DNA of 64,000 bases, from assembly GCA_900109895.1 (NCBI GenBank), contig FOBR01000021.1:1-64000 (forward strand). Direction: 5' to 3'. The position numbers and the translations under genes are program-made. The stretch is from a bacterium A37T11 (GTDB taxonomy: Bacteria; Bacteroidota; Bacteroidia; Sphingobacteriales; Sphingobacteriaceae). Numbering within the stretch: the first letter of the stretch is position 1; each line of letters starts with the position of its first letter. Positions 25,309 to 35,141 of this stretch are shown here, in pieces. Under the pieces are notes generated by a model. It was not told the DNA's origin, searched no databases, and saw nothing but the letters and a program-made list of their open reading frames with translations.

Positions 25309-26576
25309 TCTATAAGTTCGACGGCAACGGAAACCTGAAGAGCCGGCTGAACACAGTAAATGACGCGGCCCATAACAAGAACAACCTGACGGCGGTCACC
25401 TATAATTACCTGAATCTGCCTCAAAGTATCACCGCCCCGGGCGGTAATGTAAGCTATGTCTACGATGCCAGCGGCCGTAAGCTGCGCAGCACGAACGGTA
25501 TTATGGGGCAGACCCGCGACTACGTGGACGGCATTGAGTATGCAGGCGGGACGATGGAGCTGATCACGACGGAAGAGGGCCGGATACTGCGAAGCGGCAG
25601 CACGTATACCTATGAATACTACCTGCGGGACCATCTGGGTAATAATAGGGTGGGTTTCAGCCAGGGCACGAACGTCACTACGCCCAACTTCACGGCAGAC
25701 TTTTATCCCTTTGGTTTGCAATACCAGCAGTATATACGTACAGGTAATCCAAAAAATAATTACCTTTATGGCGGTAAAGAACTGCAGGATGGCCTGCAGC
25801 TTTACGACTACGGCGCGCGGCTGTATGACCCTGTGACAGGGAGATGGGGAGTGGTGGATCCGATGGCTGAAAAAAGCCGCAGGTGGTCTCCTTATACGTA
25901 TGGGCTGGATAATCCCATTCGGTTTATTGACCCGGATGGGATGGAGACAAGTGACCCGAATGCGATTGCGGGGCTATTGGCCTGGGCCCGGATGGATGCT
26001 TCGATGAAGGAAGCGGATGAGCGGATGGATCGATTATTTGATGAGAATAAGAAGCTTATCAATAGAAATGAAAATGGAAGTATTGATGAACAGTTAACGT
26101 CAAACATATATGATCCAGGCAAATGGGACTTATTAAGTGAAAAATCATTTAATTTTTCCAAAGTGACAGGAAGTTATTGGGGAGCGAGAACAAAAGGTTT
26201 TGTTTTAATTATAGAGGATTTAGAAGGAGATGTTCTATACAAAAATAAGTTTACGATAGAAGTCGGGGTTCCTATAAAAGGAAATGATGGAAAAAAGTAT
26301 TCCAAAAATGATGCAATTCATTATACAACTCTAGTAGCTAACTCAGTGGCAACTCAAATAACAGCCGTTTCCTTTTTTATTGGCCCAGGAGGAAGAAGAA
26401 TGGCTTTAAACAATTCCACTTTGCCTTATTACTTTGCAGGTGAGATGGAGAGAAAATTAAATAATTACATCCCCGGCTCAAAAGTTACTGCAAATACATA
26501 TGGTTATAAAAAAGTTAAGGAGAGAGAGGCTGAGTATACTAATTTTTTTAAAGGTTTATTAGAAAGGCTATTTTGA
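25309..26576 (+). CDS. RHS core end plus unclassified toxin tail
   Basis: The frame opens after a TAA near 25306, without an ATG; the first usable starts are inside the core (25503 is ATG). It reads [83 protein letters not shown] and NPIRFIDPDGMET. The ~215-residue tail (KEADERMDRLFDENKKLINR, GKWDLLSEKSFNFSKVTGSY, then FFIGPGGRRMALNN) matches no toxin family I know. An N-terminally anchored protein follows 11 bp later, the probable immunity partner. The 5' ~425 bp belong to the duplicated block. Confidence 0.75.
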
Positions 26577-26587
26577 ATATTATTAAT

Positions 26588-27283
26588 ATGAGGAATAAGG
26601 CAATAATTCTTATTTTTGTGATTATATCTTTGACCACAATAGTGTATATGAAAATTAATAATAATACTACTGGGAAAATTGAAGGCAAGTTAGATGGGAA
26701 TTGGATGCTTGAGCGAGAATCAGATTCCCCGTGGAATACTAAAATTTTGCCTGTATTTCTTTTTTTTGATCGAAATTTTGTGCTGACTAGAGGTTACGGG
26801 GAAGAGAGTACATTGAAATACATATTTAAAATTGAAGATGAACATCTTATGCTCGGAGATAAAATAAATTTCAAGATAGAAGATATTTCAGATTCAAAAT
26901 TGGTGTTGGAAATTAAGGGTAATAAGTATAGTTACTATCGTCTTATAAATAATGTTCCATCGTCGGCTTTAAACGAAAAATCTATTCACAAAATGTTGCT
27001 TAAATATAAATGGAAACTTAACAGCAGACAATATAATTTTATAGGAGGTCCTGGTATAAACGGGATAGAAAACTCTTATTCTCTTGAATCCATAAAAGAT
27101 AGTAAAAAATTTTTCGGATCTTATTCTGTTTTTAATTATAATGAGAATCAGAAATTTTTAATGTTGCTAACGGATGACATGTATCAGGAACTAGTATATA
27201 AAATTGTCGATATTGAAAGTAATTATATTTTGCTGGAACAAGCAGATGGAAAGCGTGATAAGTTGGAAGTGGATGGAAGATAG
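26588..27283 (+). CDS. Membrane-anchored immunity candidate
   Basis: 231 residues from the ATG at 26588; a TTG-started frame begins 15 bp earlier inside the toxin stop region. One N-terminal helix (AIILIFVIISLTTIVYM) followed by an extracytoplasmic beta-rich domain (LDGNWMLERESDSPWN, KYIFKIEDEHLMLGDKINFK). Two similar halves may be present (residues ~35-110 and ~130-225), each starting with a lipocalin-like 'W' strand. It follows the RHS tail by 11 bp and is AT-rich like other immunity genes. A membrane position implies the toxin acts in the periplasm or on the membrane; that is inference. Confidence 0.6.
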   Translation: MRNKAIILIFVIISLTTIVYMKINNNTTGKIEGKLDGNWMLERESDSPWNTKILPVFLFFDRNFVLTRGYGEESTLKYIFKIEDEHLMLGDKINFKIEDISDSKLVLEIKGNKYSYYRLINNVPSSALNEKSIHKMLLKYKWKLNSRQYNFIGGPGINGIENSYSLESIKDSKKFFGSYSVFNYNENQKFLMLLTDDMYQELVYKIVDIESNYILLEQADGKRDKLEVDGR

Positions 27284-27658
27284 ATAATACGGGACTTTCT
27301 TTACTAAGTTAGCTCAATTGTTAACTAGCTAGGTATTTGCATGCAAACATGACTTGGGTTATATCATTACGTTTTCGATTTGTACACCACCATGTTATTT
27401 GTTACGTGCTATGCCAGAAAGAAAATATGATTAGATTATGAACAATATTTAGTTAAAAATTCACATAGTTATGCGGCCTTAGTGCCATATAAAATAAGTT
27501 CTTTGACATGTTTTTGATTTTTCATCATTATTATTTGGTTTTTAAGGGAGTGTAATTTGAACTGTCGTACATTTGAATAAATAAAAAAAACGCATGGAAT
27601 AAAGCCGATGAACTGTTGGTAGCAAATACCGTATGACACGTTCTGCTCCCATGCGTTT
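27284..27658. other. Intergenic scar with a long inverted repeat
   Basis: About 375 bp without a convincing gene. AAAAACGCATGG (27586-27597) and CCATGCGTTTTT (27649-27660) form a 12-bp inverted repeat around 51 bp, with a small inner GGTA/TACC stem. It closes the truncated GH78 gene, so it could be a terminator-like structure or a MITE end. Confidence 0.4.
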
Positions 27659-28711
27659 TTACATCTCAAAACTGGATAGTTCGTTAGGCTGCGAGCCTGT
27701 GTCAAGCTGTCGTTTAGCCACTGGCCACAAACTTTGGGCGGTAGCAATATCTCCGGTGGCTTCAAAATAATTACGCAAAGCTACGTTGTATAATAAAGCG
27801 TAGTCCCATAGTAAATTCCCAACTTGCTCATGCGGCGTCGGCGATTCAAAAACAGATCCATGTAAATAACCATCTTTATTTACCAGCGCAGCAAATAAAA
27901 AAAGGTATCTTTTAGTCAGTGCTTGTTGTTTAAAAGATTGACCATTTGCCAGGGATTCCAGGTACATATCTCCAACCCAGAGTCTCCGGTCACGTTTAGG
28001 GCCATCCTCAAACACCGTTTGCATACATTCTTTTAATGTATTCAAACCAATTGAATCTATAGATTTCAGCAGGGGAGAGGTACCTGCTTTCAGGGAATCA
28101 GGCTGTGCAGTGACTGATGTTGATGCCAATAAATTTAGTTGACTTATCTTGAAATCGAAGCCAACACCAGTACCCATCAATTCGATTTTTACATACCGAA
28201 ATGCCAATCTGCGCGGTATTTGTATAATAGCGGGCACTTCACTAACTATCACAACTTCATCTTGCAACCAAGCCCGGCTTAATCCACCAGGATAGGGATC
28301 AAAAGCTACCGCTACTTCCGATGGAACTTCCCCAAAAGTAAATTTTAATCGAATTGGTGCATCGGGTGTTTTTTTATAAGGAGCAATGTGTACCGTAACA
28401 AAACCTGTATAGTGTTTGCCAAAATCAATCACTACTTGCTTTTGTTCTTTCATTCCCCTGGAATAAAAACTGTCTACAGGTCCAACTTGAACAGCCTTCC
28501 AGCCTTGAAACGAACTGCTATCTTTTTCTAAACGGATCAACTGCAACGGAACTATTTCCTGATGAACCAGTACTGGTTTGGCCTTATCAGCTTCGGCCAA
28601 CCAATCAAGTCTGTGGCCAAAATAATCCTTCTCAACTAATTCATCCTTATTTTGTGCAATTACTGATAATGATATCGTCATTAACAGTAATTGCATAACA
28701 TATAGCTTCAT
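27659..28711 (-). pseudogene. Truncated GH78-like alpha-L-rhamnosidase
   Basis: 350 residues with a signal peptide (MKLYVMQLLLMTISLSVIAQ). After an N-terminal beta domain (VVIDFGKHYTGFVTVHIAPY, RLKFTFGEVP, RYVKIELMGTG) the six-hairpin part begins with NTLKECMQTVFEDGPKRDRRLW, where the 'DGP.RDR..W.GD' stretch carries the general-acid region of GH78-like enzymes. The frame ends soon after LWPVAKRQLD, about half the normal length, so the rest of the barrel and the catalytic base are gone. The break coincides with the inverted repeat at 27586-27660. Last gene of the utilisation locus, beside the toxin region, so it was probably clipped by rearrangement. Confidence 0.7.
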
Positions 28712-28742
28712 TTTTTTTATATGCCGATTAGTTACTTATGTC

Positions 28743-30488
28743 CTAATATGGTTTTCCAGTTCCTTGAATAAGCCACATTTTTGACCATTGTTCATTCGTT
28801 GCTGGATCTAATCTTGAAATCGCAATATTTGTATTTGCCGTGTTATAATTTAGTTCACTGCTACCATACATAAACCTGACGGGGATTTGTTCACCTCGGG
28901 GCCCATTAATTAAATTTTTCCCCAGGCTGGGGTACCCAGTTCTCCGCCAGTCGAACCATCCATCAGTAGTTCCAAACTCAGCTGCCCACTTTTGATGGAT
29001 AATTACAGCTAATGGATCTGCGGCGTTTTCATAGTCAGCTGTTAGTCTTTTTTGAAATACAGATTTATCATAAGAAACGGTCTGATGTGTGGTTGAATTA
29101 TATACTGCAACATCACCATCAGTTATATTATATTGATCTAAAGAAGCAAAGACCCCATTAAGATAATAAGTTAATCCATTGCCACTAATCCATCCTTTAT
29201 ATGCTGCTTCAGCTAAGGTAAAATTTACTTCAGATGCCGAGATAAAAATACTTTTAACCAAAGGGTTTGTGTCGGCTCTGAATATTAAAGATAAATAAGA
29301 CACAAACGGATTGGTAGCTCCACCGCTATAGAACGTATTATCTAAAGCAAAGGCTAAAGACCGTTGGCTTGATACATTATTATTGTAACCATCAGGATCT
29401 GTTAATGATATTCCTAAACCAACATACAACGAAGTATCTATGCCAAGATTATTTGTTTTTAGGTATCGTTTTACAACCCCCTTATTATCCTTTTCAATGA
29501 CTACATCACTCCCCTTATCCCTAACCAACGTTTGTACATCAACTGGCCTAAACCAACATGTTAATCTGGGATCATTGTGTTCTTTTAAAAAATTTATAAT
29601 GGGTGCCCCAGGCTTTTTCCTGTAAAATTCAGATATAGAAGGCCGATTAAGGGCACCCATAGGCCATGAATCAGAGGTTTTTGTTCCAGGAAATGACATA
29701 GATGCATTATCGCTACTGCTTGTTATGATTGGATAGGTAGCAGGATCGGCAACGATTTTATTAAACGCATCCTTCACATCGATTCCTATGGCTTTCATTT
29801 CGGAAGTTTTTTCGGACAACCTCATCAAAAAACGTAGTTTTAAGGAATTAGCAAATTGCCGCCATTTTAATACATCACCTTTATAAAGTAAATCACCGGA
29901 AATTAAAGTAGATGAATTTATAGTTGATATCCTCATAAAGCAGTCATTTGCGGTCTCCAACGTATTCAATATACCTGCGAAAACATCTATTTGGTTGTCA
30001 TAAACCGGCTCCAAAACATTTTCACCTGCACTAAATGCTTCGCTATAAGGTATATCTCCCCATGCACAAGTATAAAATCCGAACCATAAGGACTGCATTA
30101 CCAATGATGTGCCCTTTATAAATAGTGAGTCAACGTTATTGTTTGCACGTGTTCCCAAATAACTTGCATTGGAAAGAGGCAAATATAAGCCCCTGTAATC
30201 AACCGATAGTGCATTCCAAACAAAGTTATTTGTTAAATTATAACCAGAAAAATCCTGCTGGATATATTGCATTGCAGCAGGTATAATACATAGCGTGGTA
30301 TTACCAGTGAGAGATAGATCCGCATATTTAGAAGCTGTGCCCGTTAGAACACTCGTTAAGATATAACCTGGACTAACGTTTTCATCAGTTAATGCATTTG
30401 GATTTTCATTTGTTTCGGTAAGGTTCTTACAGGAAAACAAACAGGAAAACATAAGGAGTATATAGTAATATTTTTTTATAGTTTTCAT
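28743..30488 (-). CDS. SusD/RagB-family outer-membrane lipoprotein
   Basis: 581 residues from the ATG at 30488 (MKTIKKYYYILLMFSCLFSC, lipobox LFSC); a longer frame from 30566 runs into SusC. It has SusD-like features: TNENPNALTDENVSPGYIL, LWFGFYTCAWGDIPYSEAF, LKWRQFANSLKLRFLMRLSE and AEFGTTDGWFDWRRTGYP. These proteins cap the SusC barrel and bind the glycan. It starts 12 bp after the SusC stop in the usual SusC-SusD order. Intact, length normal. Confidence 0.93.
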   Translation of the reverse strand: MKTIKKYYYILLMFSCLFSCKNLTETNENPNALTDENVSPGYILTSVLTGTASKYADLSLTGNTTLCIIPAAMQYIQQDFSGYNLTNNFVWNALSVDYRGLYLPLSNASYLGTRANNNVDSLFIKGTSLVMQSLWFGFYTCAWGDIPYSEAFSAGENVLEPVYDNQIDVFAGILNTLETANDCFMRISTINSSTLISGDLLYKGDVLKWRQFANSLKLRFLMRLSEKTSEMKAIGIDVKDAFNKIVADPATYPIITSSSDNASMSFPGTKTSDSWPMGALNRPSISEFYRKKPGAPIINFLKEHNDPRLTCWFRPVDVQTLVRDKGSDVVIEKDNKGVVKRYLKTNNLGIDTSLYVGLGISLTDPDGYNNNVSSQRSLAFALDNTFYSGGATNPFVSYLSLIFRADTNPLVKSIFISASEVNFTLAEAAYKGWISGNGLTYYLNGVFASLDQYNITDGDVAVYNSTTHQTVSYDKSVFQKRLTADYENAADPLAVIIHQKWAAEFGTTDGWFDWRRTGYPSLGKNLINGPRGEQIPVRFMYGSSELNYNTANTNIAISRLDPATNEQWSKMWLIQGTGKPY

Positions 30489-30499
30489 ATGAATTAAGT

Positions 30500-33400
30500 C
30501 TAAAATAATACATTTACTTTTATGCCCATAGTCATTGACCATGGATAAAAAGAGGCCCGATCCCATCCCAAATTATAATTAGTTTCAGGTGTAAACTGGT
30601 CAGAACTATTCATCATAGTTGACTCCGGATCTATGTTATTCTTGGCTTTTGTCCAAATCAGTATATTTTTTAAGAAATAGGATATGTTTAATCCTTTCGA
30701 TCCAATTTTTTGCGCTATTTGATCTGGAAGTTTATAGGCTATGGCAACTTCTCGCAATTTTACAAACGACGCATCATATATCCATGTTTGTACACCTCTA
30801 TCCCAATAGGTATCTGGAGCCAGTTCAGCAGAAAAATATTGTGTTCCTGTATTTCCAAAATTTTCGACATACCCGCCATTCCCATCTGAAATGACGCCCG
30901 GAAAGAATATCCCATCGGCAACATTGCCACCGTAATCAAACCCTCCATATTCACTTGTTCTTCCACCAATGTAGGTTAATCCATTCATGGCATTATATTT
31001 TTGGGGGTTAGCCCTTATTTCTTCAGCAAGCTGCGAATTGTCTCCATTATAGGAATTGTTGCTTAAAATACCGGTAAAAGTACTTGATCCTGCACCCTTA
31101 TACCACTTCTCAGCCCGTCCATCGCGAACTAGCCGTTTCATACTTTCAGAATAATAGTCTCCCCCATGTCGCCAGTCAATACTAGCAGATAGTGTGAGCC
31201 GCTTGTAAGAAAAATTAGTTTGAAAACCAATGGTGAAGTCGGGCATTACATTACCCAATTTTTTATACTCAGTATTTGCTTGTACATATCCATTTCCATC
31301 CAATAAAGGCCAGCCAGCATATTTTCCCTCCGTTACCCGCAAAACATCAGGCCCCCATAAATCACCTACTGTACCATTTAATTTTGTCTGGTTATATACA
31401 TCATTTCTTTCCCAGAACTGATAATTGCTTACTCCGTTGGGTAATTCGGTGAGTTTACTTTTTTCTTTAGTAAAATTAAAGGTTACATCCCAATTAATAT
31501 TTTTACTTTTAACAGGAACAGCATGTAATGATGCCTCGATCCCTTTGTTTACAACAGTCCCGGCATTTACATTGGCTCCGGTGTAACCAGTAAAGCCATT
31601 TATAGATACACTTGTAATTTGGTTTTTATCTTCTATCTTATAGTAGGTAAAATTTAGGCCTAAACGATTTTGGAATAAAGATAAGTCGAAACCAGCTTCC
31701 GATGAAATAATACTTTCAGGCAACAAATTATTAGAAGGTGTAACGGAAGGCACAGAATACTGTGAATGATCGCCCCACGTACTCTGATCCAATGACATAG
31801 TTAATTTATACGGATCAGTATCTTTCCCGACTTTCGCCCATCCACCCCTCAATTTAAGCAATGATATTGATTCAGGTAACATGAATAATTCCGAAACTAA
31901 TGCACTTAATGACACTGAAGGATAAAAATAAGATCTGTTATTTAACGGTAATGTGCTTGACCAATCTTTTCTACCCGACAAATCTACGTAAATAGCATCT
32001 TTAAACCCGATTGAAGCCATCCCGTATACACTATTGATACGTTTATTAGCTTTTTCTGTAGAATAAATGACTGAAGCATTGTCAATATTACTGGCAGTAT
32101 ACAAGCCTGGCAATAATAGTTGATTTCCACTAATAATGGTAGTTTCTCCGTTTTTAAAAAGTAAGTTACCACCAGCCGATACATCAAATGAGAATTGGCG
32201 AATATTTTCTTTATAATTTAGCAATACATCAGCATTGATTTCTTGATTATCTCTTGATAAATGTGCGTAACTACCGTTTGGCTGGCTTTTCTCACTTAGT
32301 GCAGTACGATTTTCAGTTGTATAGTTTTCATTAAAACCACCAATTCGAACCATTACGCTAAATTCCTTATTAATGTTCCAATCGATTTTAGCATTTCCAT
32401 AAGGACGAACTTTACGGAACGAATTCAAATTTTCATTAACGGTAAACCAAGGATTGTTAAAATCACTTGACCAGACATTTTGTTGCTCATCTTTTATTGA
32501 CCAATAATCTTTTAAATCATTTATATCTAACCAATTGGGTGTAAAGTATAAATCTTCATAAGGATAATTGTCATATGATTGGCCCCTGTAGTTTCCTGAC
32601 CCAGAATTCAAATAATTAAAATTTCCACTTACTTTTAAATTATCCAGTATTTTGTAGGATGCAGAAAAGGAAACCGCATCTTTGTGTACTTTACTATCCG
32701 GATAAATACCGGTTGCCCTTGAATCAGAAATGGAAAAATTAAAATCAAAATTATCATTCGCCTTATAAAATGAGACATTGTTAATGTAACTTCCCCCAAC
32801 GTTAACAAAATCTTTTACATTATCAGGATGCGGTTTTAAAGGTGTAGCAACCCCATCCGTACCAAACCGGGCTACCGATGTGCCCATTTCTGGCCCCCAC
32901 CACAAGTTACTTGATTCATCAAAGTTTCCTTTCACACCTGTAGCAAAACGCTGTTGTAACGGAACATATTTATAGGGTATATCTGCACTATAGGATGTGT
33001 TAAAATTTATCCCTAAGTCCTTACTTTTATTTCCTGATTTTGTAGTTACCAGCAAAACCCCACTACCCGCCCTTGAACCATATAATGCAGCTGCGCTTGG
33101 ACCTTTTAGCACGTTTACACTTTCTACATTATCAGGGCTTATATCTGATAATACACTTATATCGTTGCCCGTTGGAAGGCCATCAACTACGACCAATGGT
33201 GAATTGCCACCAGAAAGTGAGGTAAAACCTCTAATCATCACAATTGGGTCACTATTGATATCGGATGTCGTATTGATAACCCTAATCCCTGCTACCCTGC
33301 CATTCAAACTATTTATTAAATTTTCCTGTGGCACTTTAGTTAGGTCTTCGCTCTTTACTTCACCTACTGAATATCCCAATGATTTAGCTGATCGCTTTAT

Positions 33401-33724
33401 ACCAAGTGCCGTAACTACTACCTCATCTAGTACTTTTACCTCCGGTTCAAGCGAAATTACCTGCTGGTCTGTTGTTTCAATGAGAACCTCTTTGGTTTGA
33501 AAACCAATAAATTTAATGATGATGGTACTTCCTACGGCAGCGCTTATTGAAAATGTTCCTTTAGCATCCGTTGCCGTTGTATGTGTGCCTCCTTTTAAAA
33601 TGATAGAGGATCCCACTATTGGGCTACCATCACGTGATGATATCACCTTTCCCGATATTATTTGCTGAGAAAAGGATGGTATCCAAAAAAAAGTTGAAAT
33701 GAATAATAAAATAAAAACTCTCAT
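30500..33724 (-). CDS. SusC/RagA-family TonB-dependent receptor
   Basis: 1074 residues. Signal peptide, then a carboxypeptidase-D regulatory-like domain (VISSRDGSPIVGSSIILKGG), the TonB-box-to-plug region (VLDEVVVTALGIKRSAKSLG) with NSLNGRVAGIRV, VDGLPTGNDI and NVLKGPSAAALYGSRAGSGV, and a 22-stranded barrel ending in an aromatic strand (WSMTMGIKVNVLF). It moves glycan fragments across the outer membrane with energy from TonB/ExbBD. There is no N-terminal STN domain, so no sigma/anti-sigma loop is expected. First gene of the SusCD pair; the 328 bp upstream (33725-34052) hold no gene and probably its promoter. Confidence 0.95.
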   Translation of the reverse strand: MRVFILLFISTFFWIPSFSQQIISGKVISSRDGSPIVGSSIILKGGTHTTATDAKGTFSISAAVGSTIIIKFIGFQTKEVLIETTDQQVISLEPEVKVLDEVVVTALGIKRSAKSLGYSVGEVKSEDLTKVPQENLINSLNGRVAGIRVINTTSDINSDPIVMIRGFTSLSGGNSPLVVVDGLPTGNDISVLSDISPDNVESVNVLKGPSAAALYGSRAGSGVLLVTTKSGNKSKDLGINFNTSYSADIPYKYVPLQQRFATGVKGNFDESSNLWWGPEMGTSVARFGTDGVATPLKPHPDNVKDFVNVGGSYINNVSFYKANDNFDFNFSISDSRATGIYPDSKVHKDAVSFSASYKILDNLKVSGNFNYLNSGSGNYRGQSYDNYPYEDLYFTPNWLDINDLKDYWSIKDEQQNVWSSDFNNPWFTVNENLNSFRKVRPYGNAKIDWNINKEFSVMVRIGGFNENYTTENRTALSEKSQPNGSYAHLSRDNQEINADVLLNYKENIRQFSFDVSAGGNLLFKNGETTIISGNQLLLPGLYTASNIDNASVIYSTEKANKRINSVYGMASIGFKDAIYVDLSGRKDWSSTLPLNNRSYFYPSVSLSALVSELFMLPESISLLKLRGGWAKVGKDTDPYKLTMSLDQSTWGDHSQYSVPSVTPSNNLLPESIISSEAGFDLSLFQNRLGLNFTYYKIEDKNQITSVSINGFTGYTGANVNAGTVVNKGIEASLHAVPVKSKNINWDVTFNFTKEKSKLTELPNGVSNYQFWERNDVYNQTKLNGTVGDLWGPDVLRVTEGKYAGWPLLDGNGYVQANTEYKKLGNVMPDFTIGFQTNFSYKRLTLSASIDWRHGGDYYSESMKRLVRDGRAEKWYKGAGSSTFTGILSNNSYNGDNSQLAEEIRANPQKYNAMNGLTYIGGRTSEYGGFDYGGNVADGIFFPGVISDGNGGYVENFGNTGTQYFSAELAPDTYWDRGVQTWIYDASFVKLREVAIAYKLPDQIAQKIGSKGLNISYFLKNILIWTKAKNNIDPESTMMNSSDQFTPETNYNLGWDRASFYPWSMTMGIKVNVLF

Positions 33725-34052
33725 TTGTTCATATAATTAGGGTTAGAAATTTAATAAAACAACACAAATATTATAATTTGGTAAAGATTAATAACGTTTA
33801 CACTATAGAAAAACACCAGACATTTCCGTTGAAATTTTGCATCACCTCTTACTGACAAAAATAGACCAAATAAGAACAGTGATATATTATATACTTTTTA
33901 ACAAAAAGTTACATCTATTGTTGTTGAATCAATTATCATCTAATGATCTTGTATAACAAAAGTAGTTCAGATGATTTGTCTGTTCATATATTATATCATC
34001 GGTTTATTGTACAAATTTATCTTCATTTTCTCCTTATAGAAAATCCTACTTA

Positions 34053-35141
34053 TTACTTCCATGTGAAGTATTTTTCTGCGTTTAGCCTGTATATTTTGTC
34101 AATGACCTTTCGTGGCAATTTCAACCCTTTAAAAGTTCCTTCAAATGCGGCAGACTCCATCACTTCCGATGTAGTAAAAAATTTCCAATCATTTACCCAG
34201 CTTTTCGTTACGCGTTCCTCCATTTGCTTATCTTCACCCTGTTCATCTATGATCCGATCCGTTCCGTACAGTAGCCGATCCTGATATTTTATAATGAACT
34301 CACGTGTTTTTTTCCAATTCATTTTTGCGTGTAATTCGAGGTGAGAGAGGCGGGCTGCCATATCTAATGCATCATTAGGAAATCTATCCAAATGCTTTGA
34401 CATCTCCTCCAAGCTCCATTCCAAACTGCCTAGATGAGCGCCAACAAATTTTAACTCCGGATGCTTTATCAGCATCGCGTCCCTGGCTTTTAACTGATCT
34501 TCATAAGCAGGATATTCGGAGTGCAAATACATGTGATACTCAGGATGGCGGCTGAAGTATCTTTTGTCACTGTTTATTGACATTTCATCAATAGGCAACC
34601 AACAATTTCTTGGTTCTCCTAGATGTCCAATAATGGTTTTTTTCTGACTTGTTATATAGTTAATTACACTGTCGAATCTGGGATTGTCTATCATCACATG
34701 ATTGCCATTCTTATCTCTCAGTTCCATTCCAATATTCTTGTAGACTTTTACAGCGGCTGCTCCTTCCGAAAAAGACTGTTTCAATTTTAGTATAGCTCTG
34801 CTCTGCCAATCATCAGCCGTCCATTCGTTTACAGAAAATGTAGTTGCATATGCCAGTATATCAGGAAAAAGTTTCATCTGATGTCTTGCATAGTCATTTT
34901 GATTATCTATCCCTGGCGGTTCATCCGTAGTTATGGTCAATAAACGGAAATTACATTTTCTGGACAGGAGAAGAAACGCGGGATCATTTGTTCTCACATG
35001 AACGTGCGCATCTATTTTTTTTACCGTCCAAAAATCATTCAGGTTATAATATACGGTATCAGGTAGTCGCTGGGCTGACAAAACCTGTAGCATAGAAAGT
35101 TTGCAAAACAAGAAGAATAGTTTTGACGGTTTACACAACAT
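34053..35141 (-). CDS. Secreted amidohydrolase (amidohydrolase_2 family)
   Basis: 362 residues with a hydrophobic N-terminus ending at VLSAQ. The TIM-barrel metal motifs are HxH in KKIDAHVHVR, His in TIIGHLGEP and FVGAHLGSLEW, and Asp in RLLYGTDRII, as in amidohydrolase_2 enzymes that act on lactones, orotate-like rings or carboxylates. The usual carboxylated Lys is not required in this subgroup. Its start overlaps the MFS gene end by 11 bp, so the two are one transcript. In this locus it may open a sugar lactone; the substrate is not known. Confidence 0.8.
   Translation of the reverse strand: MLCKPSKLFFLFCKLSMLQVLSAQRLPDTVYYNLNDFWTVKKIDAHVHVRTNDPAFLLLSRKCNFRLLTITTDEPPGIDNQNDYARHQMKLFPDILAYATTFSVNEWTADDWQSRAILKLKQSFSEGAAAVKVYKNIGMELRDKNGNHVMIDNPRFDSVINYITSQKKTIIGHLGEPRNCWLPIDEMSINSDKRYFSRHPEYHMYLHSEYPAYEDQLKARDAMLIKHPELKFVGAHLGSLEWSLEEMSKHLDRFPNDALDMAARLSHLELHAKMNWKKTREFIIKYQDRLLYGTDRIIDEQGEDKQMEERVTKSWVNDWKFFTTSEVMESAAFEGTFKGLKLPRKVIDKIYRLNAEKYFTWK

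Larger units (their letters stand above)
24458..25734 (+). repeat. 1277-bp direct repeat, copy 1
   Basis: Matches 46700-47976 at a constant offset of 22,242 bp. The encoded 245-aa frames are identical except at one residue (T at 24564, C at 46806). It holds the last ~18 codons of the PD-(D/E)xK toxin frame, a 229-aa immunity candidate, and part of an RHS core. At its left edge it cuts the NHL/RHS gene; at its right the RHS reading continues into a full tail. Confidence 0.9.

Noticed and set aside
25272-25721. 149-aa minus-strand frame, identical at 47514-47963
   Set aside because: Its identity in both places is explained by the duplicated DNA; it is antisense to the RHS core.
27469-27765. 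98-aa minus-strand frame after the GH78 fragment
   Set aside because: Crosses the inverted repeat and the GH78 end in another frame; its final MMKNQKHVKELILYG part resembles a peptide leader but has no GG site or partner genes.
33725-34052. Promoter of SusC
   Set aside because: A near match (TAATATTTG, one base too long) exists, but no exact TAnnTTTG with a -33 box, so I do not annotate it.
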